64,000 bases of DNA, taken from positions 233,253,016-233,317,015 of the forward strand of contig CM022300.1 of the NCBI GenBank assembly GCA_011799875.1, written 5' to 3'. A program made the position numbers and the translations under genes. Shown here piece after piece: positions 40,021 through 51,512 of the stretch; position 1 is the first letter of the stretch; every line of letters starts with the position of its first letter. The notes under the pieces were generated by a model. The model saw only the letters and a program-made list of their open reading frames with translations, was not told the DNA's origin and did not search any database. The stretch comes from Thinopyrum elongatum (Eukaryota; Streptophyta; Magnoliopsida; Poales; Poaceae).

Positions 40021-40777
40021 TGTCGTGGTATTCTCACGGGGGGGTTGCGAGACGACAGATGCCACAGGGTGGCTTGAGGTGAGGGCAAGACTGCCGCCGG
40101 AATATCCAGGGACGGGTATGCGAGTAGTACGCGCTAGTTTACCCAGGTTCGGAGCTCTCCGGAGAGATAATACCCCTACTCCTGCATGTCTGTATGTATG
40201 TGGTATATCTGCAGTACAGAGTGCTCCTGGAGCTTTATCTGAGGTCAGTGCCATAGGCATCTGGCCTCGTACATGTAAAGCAGTAGCAGATAGCTAGCTA
40301 GCTAGATGGCCGAATGAGCCCGGCCATGTGTGTCCATGCGTGAGAGCATGTGTGTGTGCTCATGCATGAGCACTTGGGCATGCATGCCCGTAAGAGTGTG
40401 GAGTGGATGGATGGCTGGCTAGCTCCCTCTTATAGTGTGAGGGTAGCTTACATCAAAGCTAGATGGGTATGGTGGGTTGTGGCCCACCCACCAACTACAC
40501 TATTCGGGGGACATTGATGTGACGTGTTACACCTGCTACAGTGCTCCACTATTCTCCAGCAGTGCCGGGTACGGCCGTCTCGTCGGGCTCTTGTCGGTGC
40601 AGCGGTCGACTTCGGGCAGACGACTGGTCGGCGCAGTCGCAGCCATCTGGTTGGTGCAGTCAGACAGGGGGCCGTCTGGGGCGGCCTCAGCAGTCGGACT
40701 GAGGGGCTTTGCTAGCCCCGATGTCTTGAAATATTGTCTCGCCGTCTTCGGGGTACCCGTGGTCAATTACCCCGACA
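40021..40777 (-). repeat. Right LTR (5' LTR in element orientation)
   Basis: 757 bp, TGTCGTGG...CCCCGACA on the plus strand, matching the left LTR over its full length. As the 5' LTR it should hold the active promoter. Confidence 0.95.
40424..40437 (-). promoter_or_regulatory. TATA box of the element promoter
   Basis: CACTATAAGAGGGA on the minus strand, followed leftward by GCTAGCC-rich sequence. It is conserved between both LTRs, and this is the copy positioned to transcribe the element. Confidence 0.65.
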
Positions 40778-40782
40778 CGTTA
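40778..40782. repeat. Target-site duplication, right copy (CGTTA)
   Basis: Directly follows the CA end of the right LTR and continues into normal satellite (CGTTACCCTAAGACAG). Confidence 0.95.
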
Positions 40783-43700
40783 CCCTAAGACAGCGTGGCA
40801 GCGGTGTCACGTGCTCGTCTCGGCGTCCGTTGTCACTACCGCGACGACGTCCGCCTCGACCTGCGTTACCCAAAGACAGGGTGACAGTGGTGTCACGTGC
40901 TCGTCTCGGCGTCCATCGTCGATACTACGACGACATCCGCCTTGACTGGGGTTATGCTAAGACAGGGTGGCAGTGGTGTCACATGCTCATCTCAGTGTCC
41001 GTCATCGCTACCGCAACGATAGCCGCCTCGACTCAGGTTACGCTAAGACAGGGTGTCGGTGGTGTCCGTCCTCGCTACCGCGATGACTTCCGCTTCGACT
41101 CGCGTTACTCTAAGATAGGTTGGCAGTGGTGTCACGTGCTCATCTCGATGTCCGTCCTTGCAACGGTGACCATGTCCGCGTCGACTCGCGTTACGCTAAG
41201 ACAGGCTGGCAGTGGTGTCACGTGCTCGTCTCGGCGTCCGTCGTCGCTACGGTGACGATGTCCGCCCCGACTCACGTTACGCTAAGACAGGGTGGCACTT
41301 TTGTCACGTGCTTGTCTTCGCGTCCATTGTCGCTACTGCGGCGATGTCCGCCTCGACTCGCGTTACCCTAAGACAGGGTGGCAGTGTTCCGTCGTCGCTA
41401 CCGCAACGACGTCCGCCTCAACTCGCGTTACCCGAAGATAGGATGGCAGTGGTGTCACGTGCTCGTCTCGGCGTCCGTCGTTGCTACCGCGACGATGTCC
41501 GGCTCTACTTACGTTACCCTAAGATAGGGTGGCCATGGTGTCATGAGCTCGTCTCGGCGTCCATCGTCGCTACCGGCACGACGTCCGCCTCTACTCGCGT
41601 TACCCTAAGACAACGTGGCAGTGGTGTCACGTGCTCGTCTCGGCGTCCGTCGTCGCTACCGCGACGACGTCCGCCTCAACCCGCGTTACCCTAAGAAAGG
41701 GTGGCAGTGGTGTCACATGCTCGTCTTGGAGTCTGTAGTCGCTACCGCGACGACATCCGCCTTGACTGGGTTATGCTATGATAGGGTGGCAGTGGTGTCA
41801 CGTGCTCGTCTCAGCGTCCATCGTCGCTACCGCGACAACATCCGCCTCGACTCAGGTTACACTAAGACAGGGAGGCAGTGGTGTCACGTGATCGTCTCGG
41901 TGTCCGTCCTCGCAACCACGACGACTTTCGCTTCGACTCGCTTTAGGCTAAGACCGGGTGGCAGTGGTGTCACGTGCTCGTCTCGGCGTCCGTCCTCGCT
42001 ACAGCGACCATGTCCGCATCGACTCGCGTTACGCTAAGACAGGGTGGCAGTGGTGTCACGTGCTCGTCTCAGCGTTCGTCGTCGCTACAGCGAAGATATC
42101 TGCCTCGACTCGCGTTACGCTAAGACAGGGTGGCACTTGTGTCACGTGCTTGTCTCGGCGTTCGTCGTCGCTACCGCGATGATGTCCGCCTCGACTCGCG
42201 TAACCCTAAGACAGGGTGGCAGTTTTACGTCGTCGCTACCGTGATGTCGTCCACCTCGAGTCGCGTTACCCTAAGACAGAGTTGCACTGGTGTCACGTGC
42301 TTGTCTCGGCGTCCGTCGTCGCTACTACGACGACATCCGCCTCAACTCGCGTTACCCTAAGGCAGGGTGGCAGTGGTGTCACGTGCTCGTCTCGGCGTCC
42401 ATCATCGCTACCGCGACGACGTCCGCCTCGACTCGAGTTACCCTAAGACAGGTTGGCAGTGGTGTCATGTGTTCGTCTCGGCGTCCATCTTCTCTATCGC
42501 GACGACGTCCGCCTCGCCTCGCGATACCATAAAACAGGATGGAAGTGGTGTCACGTGCTCCTCTCAGCGTCCGTCGTTGCTACCGCGACGATGTCTGCCT
42601 CGACTCGCGTTACGCTAAGATAGCGTGGCAGTGGTGTCCGTCGTTGCTACCGCGACGACGTCCGTCATTGCTACCGCGACAACGTCCGGCTCTACTCGCG
42701 TTACCCTAAGACAAGGTGGCAGTGGTGTCACACGCTCGTCTTGGCGTTCGTCGTCGCTACCGGGATGACATCCGCCTCGACTCGCGTTACACTAAGACAA
42801 GGTGGCAGTGGTGTCACGTGCTCGTCTCGGCGTCCGTCGTTACTACTGCGACAACGGCCGCCTCTACTCGCGTTACCCTAAGACAGGGTGGTAGTGGTGT
42901 CACGTGCTTGTCTCGGAGTCCGTCGTTGCTACTGCGACAATGTCCGCCTCTACTCGCGTTTCCCTAAGATAGGGTGGCCGTGGTGTCACGTTCTCGTCTC
43001 GGCGTCCGTCGTCGCTACCGGGACGATGTCTGCCTCGACTCGCGTTACCCTAAGGTAGGGCGGCAGTGCTGTCATGTGCTAATCTCGGCGTCCGTCGTCG
43101 CTACCGCGATGACGTCCGCCTCGACTCACGTTTCCCTAAGATAGGGTGGCAGTGGTGTCACATGCTCGTCTCGGAGTCCATCATCGCTACCGCGACGACA
43201 TCCACCTCGACTCGGGTTACGCTAAGATAGGGTGGCAGTGGTGTCACGTGCTCGTCTTGGCGTCCGTACTCGCTACGGCGACGACATCCACGTCGACTCG
43301 CATTACACTAAGACAGGGTGGAAGTGGTGTCACGTGCTCATCTCGGCGTCCGTCGTCGCTACAAGCGACGATGTCCGCCTCGACTCGCGTTACGCTAAGA
43401 CAGGGTGGCACTGGTGTCACGTACTCGTCTCGGCGTCCGTCGTTGCTACGGTGACAATGTCTGCCTCGTCTCACGTTATGCTAAGACAGGGTGGCACTGG
43501 TGTCACGTGCTCCTCTCGGCGTCCGTCGTCGCTACCGTGACGATGTCTGCATTGACTCACGTAACCCTAAGATAGGGTGGCAGTGGTGTCACGTGCTTGT
43601 CTAGACGTCTGTTGTCGCAACCGCGACGATGTCCGCCTCGAATCCCGTTACCCTAAGAAAGCTTGGCAATGGTGTCACATGCTTCTCTCGGTGGCCGTTG

Positions 43701-46700
43701 TTGCTACCGCGATGACGTCCGCCTCGACTCGCATTACCCTAAGGCAGTGTGGCAGTGGTGTCACGTGCTCGTCTCAGCATCCGTCGTAGCTACGGCGACG
43801 ATGTCCGCCTCTACTCGCGTTACCATAAGACAGGTTGGCCGTGGTGTCACGTGCTTGCCTCGGCGTCCATCGTCGCTACCGCGATGATGTCCGCCTTGAC
43901 TTACCCTAAGATAGGGTTTCAGTGGATTCACGTGTCGTCTCGGCGTCCTTCGTTGGTACTGCGACGACATCCGCCTCGACTCGTGTTACCCTAAGACAGC
44001 ATGGAAGTGTTGTCATGTCCTCGTCTCGGCGTCCATCGTCGCTACCGGGACGACGTCCGCCTCGACGCGCCTTACCGTAAGACAGCGTGGCAGTGGTGTC
44101 ACGTGCTCGTGTCTGCATCCGTCATCGCTACCGCTACAACGTCCGCCTCAACCCGCGTTACCCTAAGACAGGGTTGAAGTGGTCTCACGTGCTCGTCTCG
44201 GAGTCCGTAGTCGCTACCGTGACGACATCCGCATTGACTGGGGTTATGCTAAGACAGGGTGGCAGTGGTGTCACATGATCGTCTCAGCGTCCGTCATCGC
44301 TACCGCAACAACATCCGCCTCGACTCAGGTTACGCTAAGATAGGGTGGCATTGATGTCACGTGCTCGTCTCGACGTCCGTCCGCGCTACCGCGACAACTT
44401 CCGCCTCGACTCGCGTTACGCTAAGACAGGTTGGTAGTGGTGTCACGTGCTCGTCTCGGTGTCCGTCCTCGCTACGGCGACCATGTCCGCGTCGACTCGC
44501 GTTACGCTAAGACAGGGTGGCAGTGGTGTCACGTGCTCGTCTCGGCATCTGTCGTCGCTACGGCGACGATGTCCGCCTCGACTTGCGTTACCCTAAGACA
44601 GGGTGGCACTTGTGTCACGTGCTTGTCTCGATGTCTGTCGTCGCTACCACGATGATGTCCGCCTCGACTCGCGTTACCCTATGACAGGGTGGCAGTGTTC
44701 CGTCATCGCTAACGAGACGACGTCCGCCTCAACTCGCGTTACCCTAAGGCTGGATGGAAGTGGTGTCACGTGCTCGTCTCGGAATCCTTCGTCGCTACCG
44801 CGAGAACGTCCGCCTTGACTCGCGATACCCTAAGACAGGGTGGAAATAGTGTCATGTGCTCGTCTCGGCGTCCATCGTCGCTACCGCGACAACGTCTGCC
44901 TCGACTCGCGTTACCCTAAGACAGGGTGGCAGTGGTGTCACGTGCTCGTCTCGGCGTCCGTCGTTGCTACCGCGACGACGTCCGGCTCTACTCGCGTTAC
45001 CCTAAGATAGGGTGGCCATGGTCTCACGTGCTCGTATCGGCGTCCGTCGTCGCTACCGGGACGACCTCCGCCTCGACCCGCGTTAGCCTAAGACAGGGTG
45101 GCTGTGGTGTCACGTGCTCGTCTCGGCGTCCGTCGTTGCTACCGCGATGACGTCCGCCTTGACTCGCGTTACCCTAAGACAGCGTGGCAGTGGTGTCACC
45201 TGCTCGTCTCGGCATCCGTCCTCGCTACTGCGACGATGTCCGCCTCGACCCGCGTTACCCTAAGACAGGGTGGCAGTGGTGTCACGTGCTCGTCTCGGAG
45301 TCCATAGTCGCTACCGTTATGACATCCGCCTTGACTGGGGTTATGCTAAGACAGGGTTGCAGTGCTGTCACGTCCTCGTCTCAGCGTCCGTCGTCGCTAC
45401 CGCGACGACATCTCCCTCGACTCAGGTTACACTAAGACAGGGTGGTAGTGGTGTCACGTGCTCGTTTCTGCATTCGTCGTCGCTACCGCTACGACGTCCG
45501 CCTCGACCCGCGTTACCCTAAGGCAGGGTTGAAGTGGTCTCACATGCTTCGCTCGCAGTCCGTAGTCGCTACCGCGACAACATCCGCCTTGACTGGGGTT
45601 ATGCTAAGACAGGGTGGCAGTGGTGTCACGTGATCGTCTCAGCGTCCGTCGTCGCTACCGCAACGACATCCACCTCGACTCGCGTTACCCTAAGGCAGGG
45701 TGGCAGTGGTGTCACGTGCTCGTCTCGGAGTCCGTCGTCGCTACCGCGACGACTTCCGCCTCGACTGGTGTTATTCTAAGATAGGGTGGCAGTGGTGTCA
45801 TGTGCTCGTCTCGGCGTCCGTCCTCGCTACCGCGACAACTTCCGCCTCGACTCGCGTTACGCTAAGACAGGTTGGCAGTGGTGTCACGTGCTCGTCTCGG
45901 TGTCCGTCCTCGCTACGGCGACAATGTCCGCGTCGACTCGCATTACGCCAAGACAGGGTGGCAGTGGTGTCACGTGCTTGTCTCAGCGTCCGTCATCGCT
46001 ACGGCGACGATGTCCGCCCTGACTCATGTTACGCTAAGACAGGGTGGCACTTGTGTCACGTGCTTGTCTCGGCGTTCGTCGTCGCTACCGCGACGATGTC
46101 CGCCTAGACTCGTGTAACCCTAAGACAGGGTGGCAGCATTACATCCTCGCTACCGTGACGACGTCCGCCTCGAGTCGCGTTACCCTAAGACAGAGTGGCA
46201 CTGGCGTCACGTGCTTGTCTCGGCGTTCGTCGTTACTACTGCGACGACATCCGCCTCAACTCGCGTTACCCTAAGGCAGGGTGGTAGTGGTGTGACGTGC
46301 CCGTCTCGGCGTCCGTCGTCGCTACCGCGACGACGTCCGCCTCGACTCGAGTTACCCTAAGACAGGTTGGCAGTGGTGTCATGTGCTCGTCTCGGCGTCC
46401 ATCTTCTCTATCGCGACGACGTCCGCCTCGACTCGTTATACCATAAAACAGGATGGAAGTGGTGTCCCGTGCTCCTCTCGGCGTCCGTCGTTGCTACCAC
46501 GACGACGTCCGCCTCGACTCGTGTTATGCTAAGACAGCGTGGCAGTGGTGTCACGTGCTCGTCTCGGCGTCCGTCATTGCTACCGCGACAACGTCCGGCT
46601 CTACTCGTGTTACCCTAATACAGGGTGGCGTGGTGTCACGTGCTCGTCTCGGCGTCCGTAGTCGCAACCGGGACCACATCCGCCTCGACTCGCGTTACCC

Positions 46701-49700
46701 TAAGACAAGGTGGCAGTGGTGTCTCGTGCTCGTCTCGGCGTCCGTCATTGCTACTACGACAACGGCCGCCTCTACTCGCGTTACCCTAAGACAGGGTGGT
46801 AGTGGTGTCACGTGCTTGTCTCGGCGTCCGTCGTTGCTTCTGCGACAATGTCCGCCTCTACTCGCATTTCCCTAAGACAGGGTGGCTGTGGTGTCACGTT
46901 CTCGTCTCGGCGTCCGTCGTCGCTACCAGGACGATGTCTGCCTCGACTCGCGTTACCCTAAGATAGGGTGGCAGTGGTGTCACGTGCTCATCTCGGCGTC
47001 CGTCGTCGCTACCGCGATGACGTCCGCCTCGACTCGCGTTACCCTAAGACAGGGTGAAAGTGGTGTCACATGCTCGTCTCGGAGTCCATCGTCGCTACCG
47101 CGATGACATCCGCCTCGACTCGTGTTATGCTAAGATAGGGTGGCAGTGGTGTCACGTGCTCGTCTCGGCGTGCGTCCTCGCTACGGCGACGACGTCCACG
47201 TCGACTCGCGTTACACTAAGAAAGTGTGGCAGTGGTGTCACGTGCTCGTCTCGGCGTCCATTGTCGCTACAAGCGACGATGTTTGCCTCGACTCGCGTTA
47301 CGCTAAGACAGGGTGGCAATGGTGTCACGTACTCGTCTCGGTGTCCGTTGTTGCTACGGTGATGATGTCCGCCTCGTCTCACGTTATGCTAAGACAGGGT
47401 GGCACTGGTGTCATGTGCTCCTCTCGGCGTCCGTTGTCGCGACCGTGACGATGTCTGCATTGACTCGCGTAACCCTAAGATAGGGTGGCAGTGGTGTCAC
47501 GTGCTCGTCTTGGCTTCCGTGGTCGCTAACTCGACGACGTCCACCTCGACTAGCGATACCCTAAGACTAGGTGGAAGTGGTGTCACGTGCTCGTCTCGAC
47601 GTCCGTCGTCGCTACCGCGACAATGTCTGCCTCGACTCCCGTTACCCTAAGAAAGCTTGGCAATGGTGTCACGTGCTTCTCTCGATTGCCGTTGTTGCTA
47701 CCGCGATGACGTCCGCCTCGACTCGCGTTACCCTAAGACAGTGTGGAAGTGGTGTCACGTGCTCGTCTCAGCATCCGAAGTAGCTACGGCGACGATGTCC
47801 GCCTCTACTCGCGTTACCATAAGACAGGGTGGACGTGGTGTCACGTGCTCGCCTCGGCGTCCGTCGTCGCTACCGCGACGATGTCGGCCTCGACTCGCGT
47901 TACCCTAAGACAGGGTGGCAGTGGTGTCACGTGCTTGTTTCGGCGTCCTTCGTTGGTACTGCGACAACGTCCGCCTCGACTCGTGTTACCCTAAGACAGC
48001 GTGGAAGTGTTGTCATGTCCTCGTCTCGGCGTTCGTCGTTGCTACCGGGACGACGTCCGCCTCGACGCGCTTTACCCAAAGACAGCGTGGCAGTGGTGTC
48101 ACATGCTCGTCTCCGCATCCGTCGTCCCTACCGCTACTACATCCGCCTCGACCCGCGTTACCCTAAGACAGGGTTGAAGTGGTCTCACGTGCTCGTCTCG
48201 GAGTCCGTAGTCGCTACCGCGACGACATCCGCCTTGACTGGGGTTATGCTAAGACAGGGTGGCAGTGGTGTCACGTGATCGTCTCAGCGTCCGTCATCGC
48301 TACCGCAACGACATCCGCCTCGACTCGCGTTACGCTAAGACAGGTTGGCAGTGGTGTCACGTGCTTGTCTCGGCGTCCGTCCTCGCTACTGCTACAACTT
48401 CCGCCTCGACTCGCGTTACGCTAAGACAGGTTGGCAGTGGTGTCACGTGCTCGTCTCGGCGTCCGTCCTCGCTACCGCGACAACTTCCGCCTCGACTCGC
48501 GTTACGCTAAGAGAGGGTGGCACTTGTGTCACGTGCTTGTCTCGACGTCCGTCGTCGCTACCACGATGATGTCCACCTCGACTCGCGTTACCCTAAGGCA
48601 GGGTGGCAGTGTTTTGTCGTCGCTACCACGATGACGTCCGCCTCAACTCGCGTTACCCTAAGGCAAGGTGGAAGTGGTGTCACGTGCTCGTCTCGGCATC
48701 CGTCGTTGCTACCGCGACGACGTCCGCCTCGACTTGCGATACCCTAAGACAGGGTGGAAATAGGGTCACGTGCTCGTCTCGGCGTCCGTCGTCACTACCG
48801 TGATGACATCTGCCTCGACTCGCGTTACCCTAAGACAGGGTGACAGTGGTGTCACGTGCTCGTCTCGGCGTCTGTCGTTGCTACCGCGACGACGTCCGGC
48901 TCAACTCGCGTTACCCTAAGATAGGGTGGCCGTGGTGTCACGTGCTTGTCTCAGCGTCCATTGTCGCTACCGGGACGACGTCCGCCTCGACCCATGTTAC
49001 TGTAAGACAGGGTGGCAGTGGTGTCACGTGCACGTCTCGGTGTCCGTCGTTGCTACCGTGATGACGTCCGCCTCGACTCGCATTACTCTAAGACAGCGTG
49101 GAAGTGGTATAACATGCTCGTCTCGGCGTCCGTCGTCCCTACCACGACGACGTCCGCCTCGACCCGCGTTACCCTAAGACAGGTTGGCAGTGGTGTCACG
49201 TGCTCATCTCGGAGTCCATAGTCGCTACCGTTACGACATCCGCCTTGACTGGGGTTATGCTAAGATAGGGTGGCAGTGGTGTCATGTGCTCGTCTCAGCA
49301 TCCGTCGTCGCTACCGCGATGACATCCCCCTCGACTCAGGTTACAATAAGACAGGGTGGCAGTGGTGTCACGTGATCGTCTCTGCGTCCATCATCGCTAC
49401 CACAATGACATCCGCCTCTACTCAGGTTACGCCAAGACAGGGTTGCAGTGGTGTCACGTGCTCGTCTCGGTGTCCGTCCTCGCTACTGCTACAACTTCCG
49501 CCTCGACTCGCATTACGCTAAGATAGGTTGGCAGCGGTGTCACGTGGTCGTCTCGGTGTCCGTCCTCGCTACGGCGACCATGTCCGCATCGACTCGCGTT
49601 ACGCTAAGACAGGGTGGCAGTGGTGTCACGTCTTCGTCTAGGCGTCTGTCATCGCTACGGCGACGATGTCCGCCTCGACTTGCGTTACGCTAAGACAGGG

Positions 49701-51480
49701 TGGCACTTATGTCACGTGCTTGTCTCGACGTCCATCGTCGCTACCACGACGATGTTTGCCTCGACTCGCGTTACCCTAAGACAGGTTGGCAGTGTTCCAT
49801 CGTCGCTACTGTGACGACGTCCGCCTCAACTCGCGTTACCCAAAGGTAGGGTGGAAGTGGTGTCACGTGCTCGTCTCGGCATCCATCGTCGCTACCGCGA
49901 TGACGTCCGCCTCGACTCGCGATACCCTAAGACAGTGTGGAAATAGTGTCACGTGCTCGTCTCGGCGTCCGTCGTCGCTACCGCGACGATGTCTGCCTCG
50001 ACTTGCGTTACCCTAAGACAGGGTGGAAGTGGTGTCACGTGCTCGTCTCGGCGTCCATCGTTACAACCACAACGACGTCCGCCTCGACTCGCGTTACCCT
50101 AAGACAGCGTGGCAGTGGTGTCACGTGCTCGTCTCGGCGTCCATCGTTGCTACCGCGACAACGTCCGGCTCTACTTGCGTTACCCTAAGACAGGGTGGCC
50201 GTGGTATCACGCGCTCTTCTCGGCGTCCATCGTCGCTACCGGGACGAAGTCCGCCTCGACTCGCATTACCCTAAGACAAGGTGGCAGTGGTGTTACGTGC
50301 TCGTCTCGGCGTCCATCGTTGCTACTGCAACAACGGCCGCCTGTACTCGCGTTACCCTAAGACAGGGTGGCAGTGGTGTCATGTGCTTGTGTCGGCGTCC
50401 GTCATTGCTACTGCGACAATGTCCGCCTATACTCGCGTTTCCCTAAGACAGGCTGGCCGTGGTGTCACATGATCGTCTCGGCGTCCGTCGTCGCTACCGG
50501 GACGATGTCTGCCTCAACTCGCGTTAACCTAAGATAGGGTGGCAGTGGTGTCACGTGCTCGTCTCGGCGTCCGTCGTCGCTACCGCGACGACGTCTGCCT
50601 TGACTCGTGTTACCCTAAGACAGGGTGGCAGTGGTGTCACATTCTCGTCTCAGCGTCCGTCGTTGCTACCGCGACGACGTCCAGCTCTACTCGCGTTACC
50701 CTAAGATAGGGTGGCCGTGGTGTAACGTGCTCGTCTCGGTGTCTGTCGTCGCTACCGGGATGACGTCCGCCTCAACCCGCGTTACCCTAAGACAGGGTGG
50801 CAGTGGTGTCACGTGCTCGTCTCGGAGTCCATAGTCGCTACCGTTACGACATCCGCCTTCACTGGGGTTATGCTAATACAGGGTGGCAGTGGTGTCACGT
50901 GCTCGTCTCAGCATCCGTCGTCGCTACCGCGACGACATCTCCCTCGACTCAAGTTACACTAAGACAGGGTGGCAGTGGTGTCACTTGATCGTCTTGGCGT
51001 TCGTCCTCGCTACCGCGACGACTTCCGCCTTGACTCGTGTTAGGCTTTGACAGGGTGGCAGTGGTGTCACGTGCTCGTCTCGGCGTCCGTCCTCGCTATG
51101 GCAACCATGTCCATGTCGACTCGCGTTACGCTAAGATACTGTGGCAGTGGTGTCACGTGCTCGTCTCGGCGTTCGTCATCGCTACGGCGACGATGTCTGC
51201 CTCGACTCGCGTTACGCTAAGACAGGGTGGCACTTATGTCACGTGCTTGTCTCGGCGTTCGTCGTCGTTACCGCGACGATGTCCGCCTCGACTCGCGTTA
51301 CCCTAAGACAGAGTGGCACAGGTGTCGCGTGCTCGTCTCGACGTCTATCGTCGCTACCACAACGACATCTGCCTCAACTCGTGTTAACCTAAGGCACGGT
51401 GGCAGTGGTGTCACATGCTAGTCTCGGCGTCCGTCGTTGCTATTGCGATGACATCCGCCTCGACTCGCATTTCCCTAAGA

Positions 51481-51512
51481 CGGACGTTGAGACGAGCACG
51501 TGACACCACTGC
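51481..51512 (-). repeat. 32-bp inverted satellite segment
   Basis: The only minus-orientation satellite piece I found. The 32 bases are the reverse complement of the stretch that normally spans GGCAGTGGTGTCACGTGCTC and the following CGTCTC-CGTCCG. It sits between a normal ...CCCTAAGA on the left and GACGACATCC on the right. About 20 bp of expected flanking sequence is missing, so it is an inversion combined with deletions. Confidence 0.85.

Larger units (their letters stand above)
35866..40777 (-). mobile_element. Complete non-autonomous LTR retrotransposon nested in the satellite
   Basis: A 4912-bp element with direct repeats of 761 and 757 bp, TG...CA termini and a perfect 5-bp target duplication. 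Three things put it on the minus strand: a primer-binding-site-like sequence next to the right LTR, a TATA box reading leftward in each LTR, and a purine-rich stretch next to the left LTR. The internal region (36627-40020) shows no protease, reverse transcriptase, RNase H or integrase motif in any frame, so it must be mobilised in trans. Its LTR end (leftward: TGTCGGGGTAATTGACCACG, and a little further in ATTTCAAGACATCGGGGC) closely matches that of the Tat-type element at 53830-64000, which points to that lineage as parent. The LTRs differ at about 33 positions by eye (about 95-96% identity), so the insertion is not brand new. It is single, whereas the flanking satellite is in higher-order copies, so it came after those amplifications. 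Confidence 0.93.
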
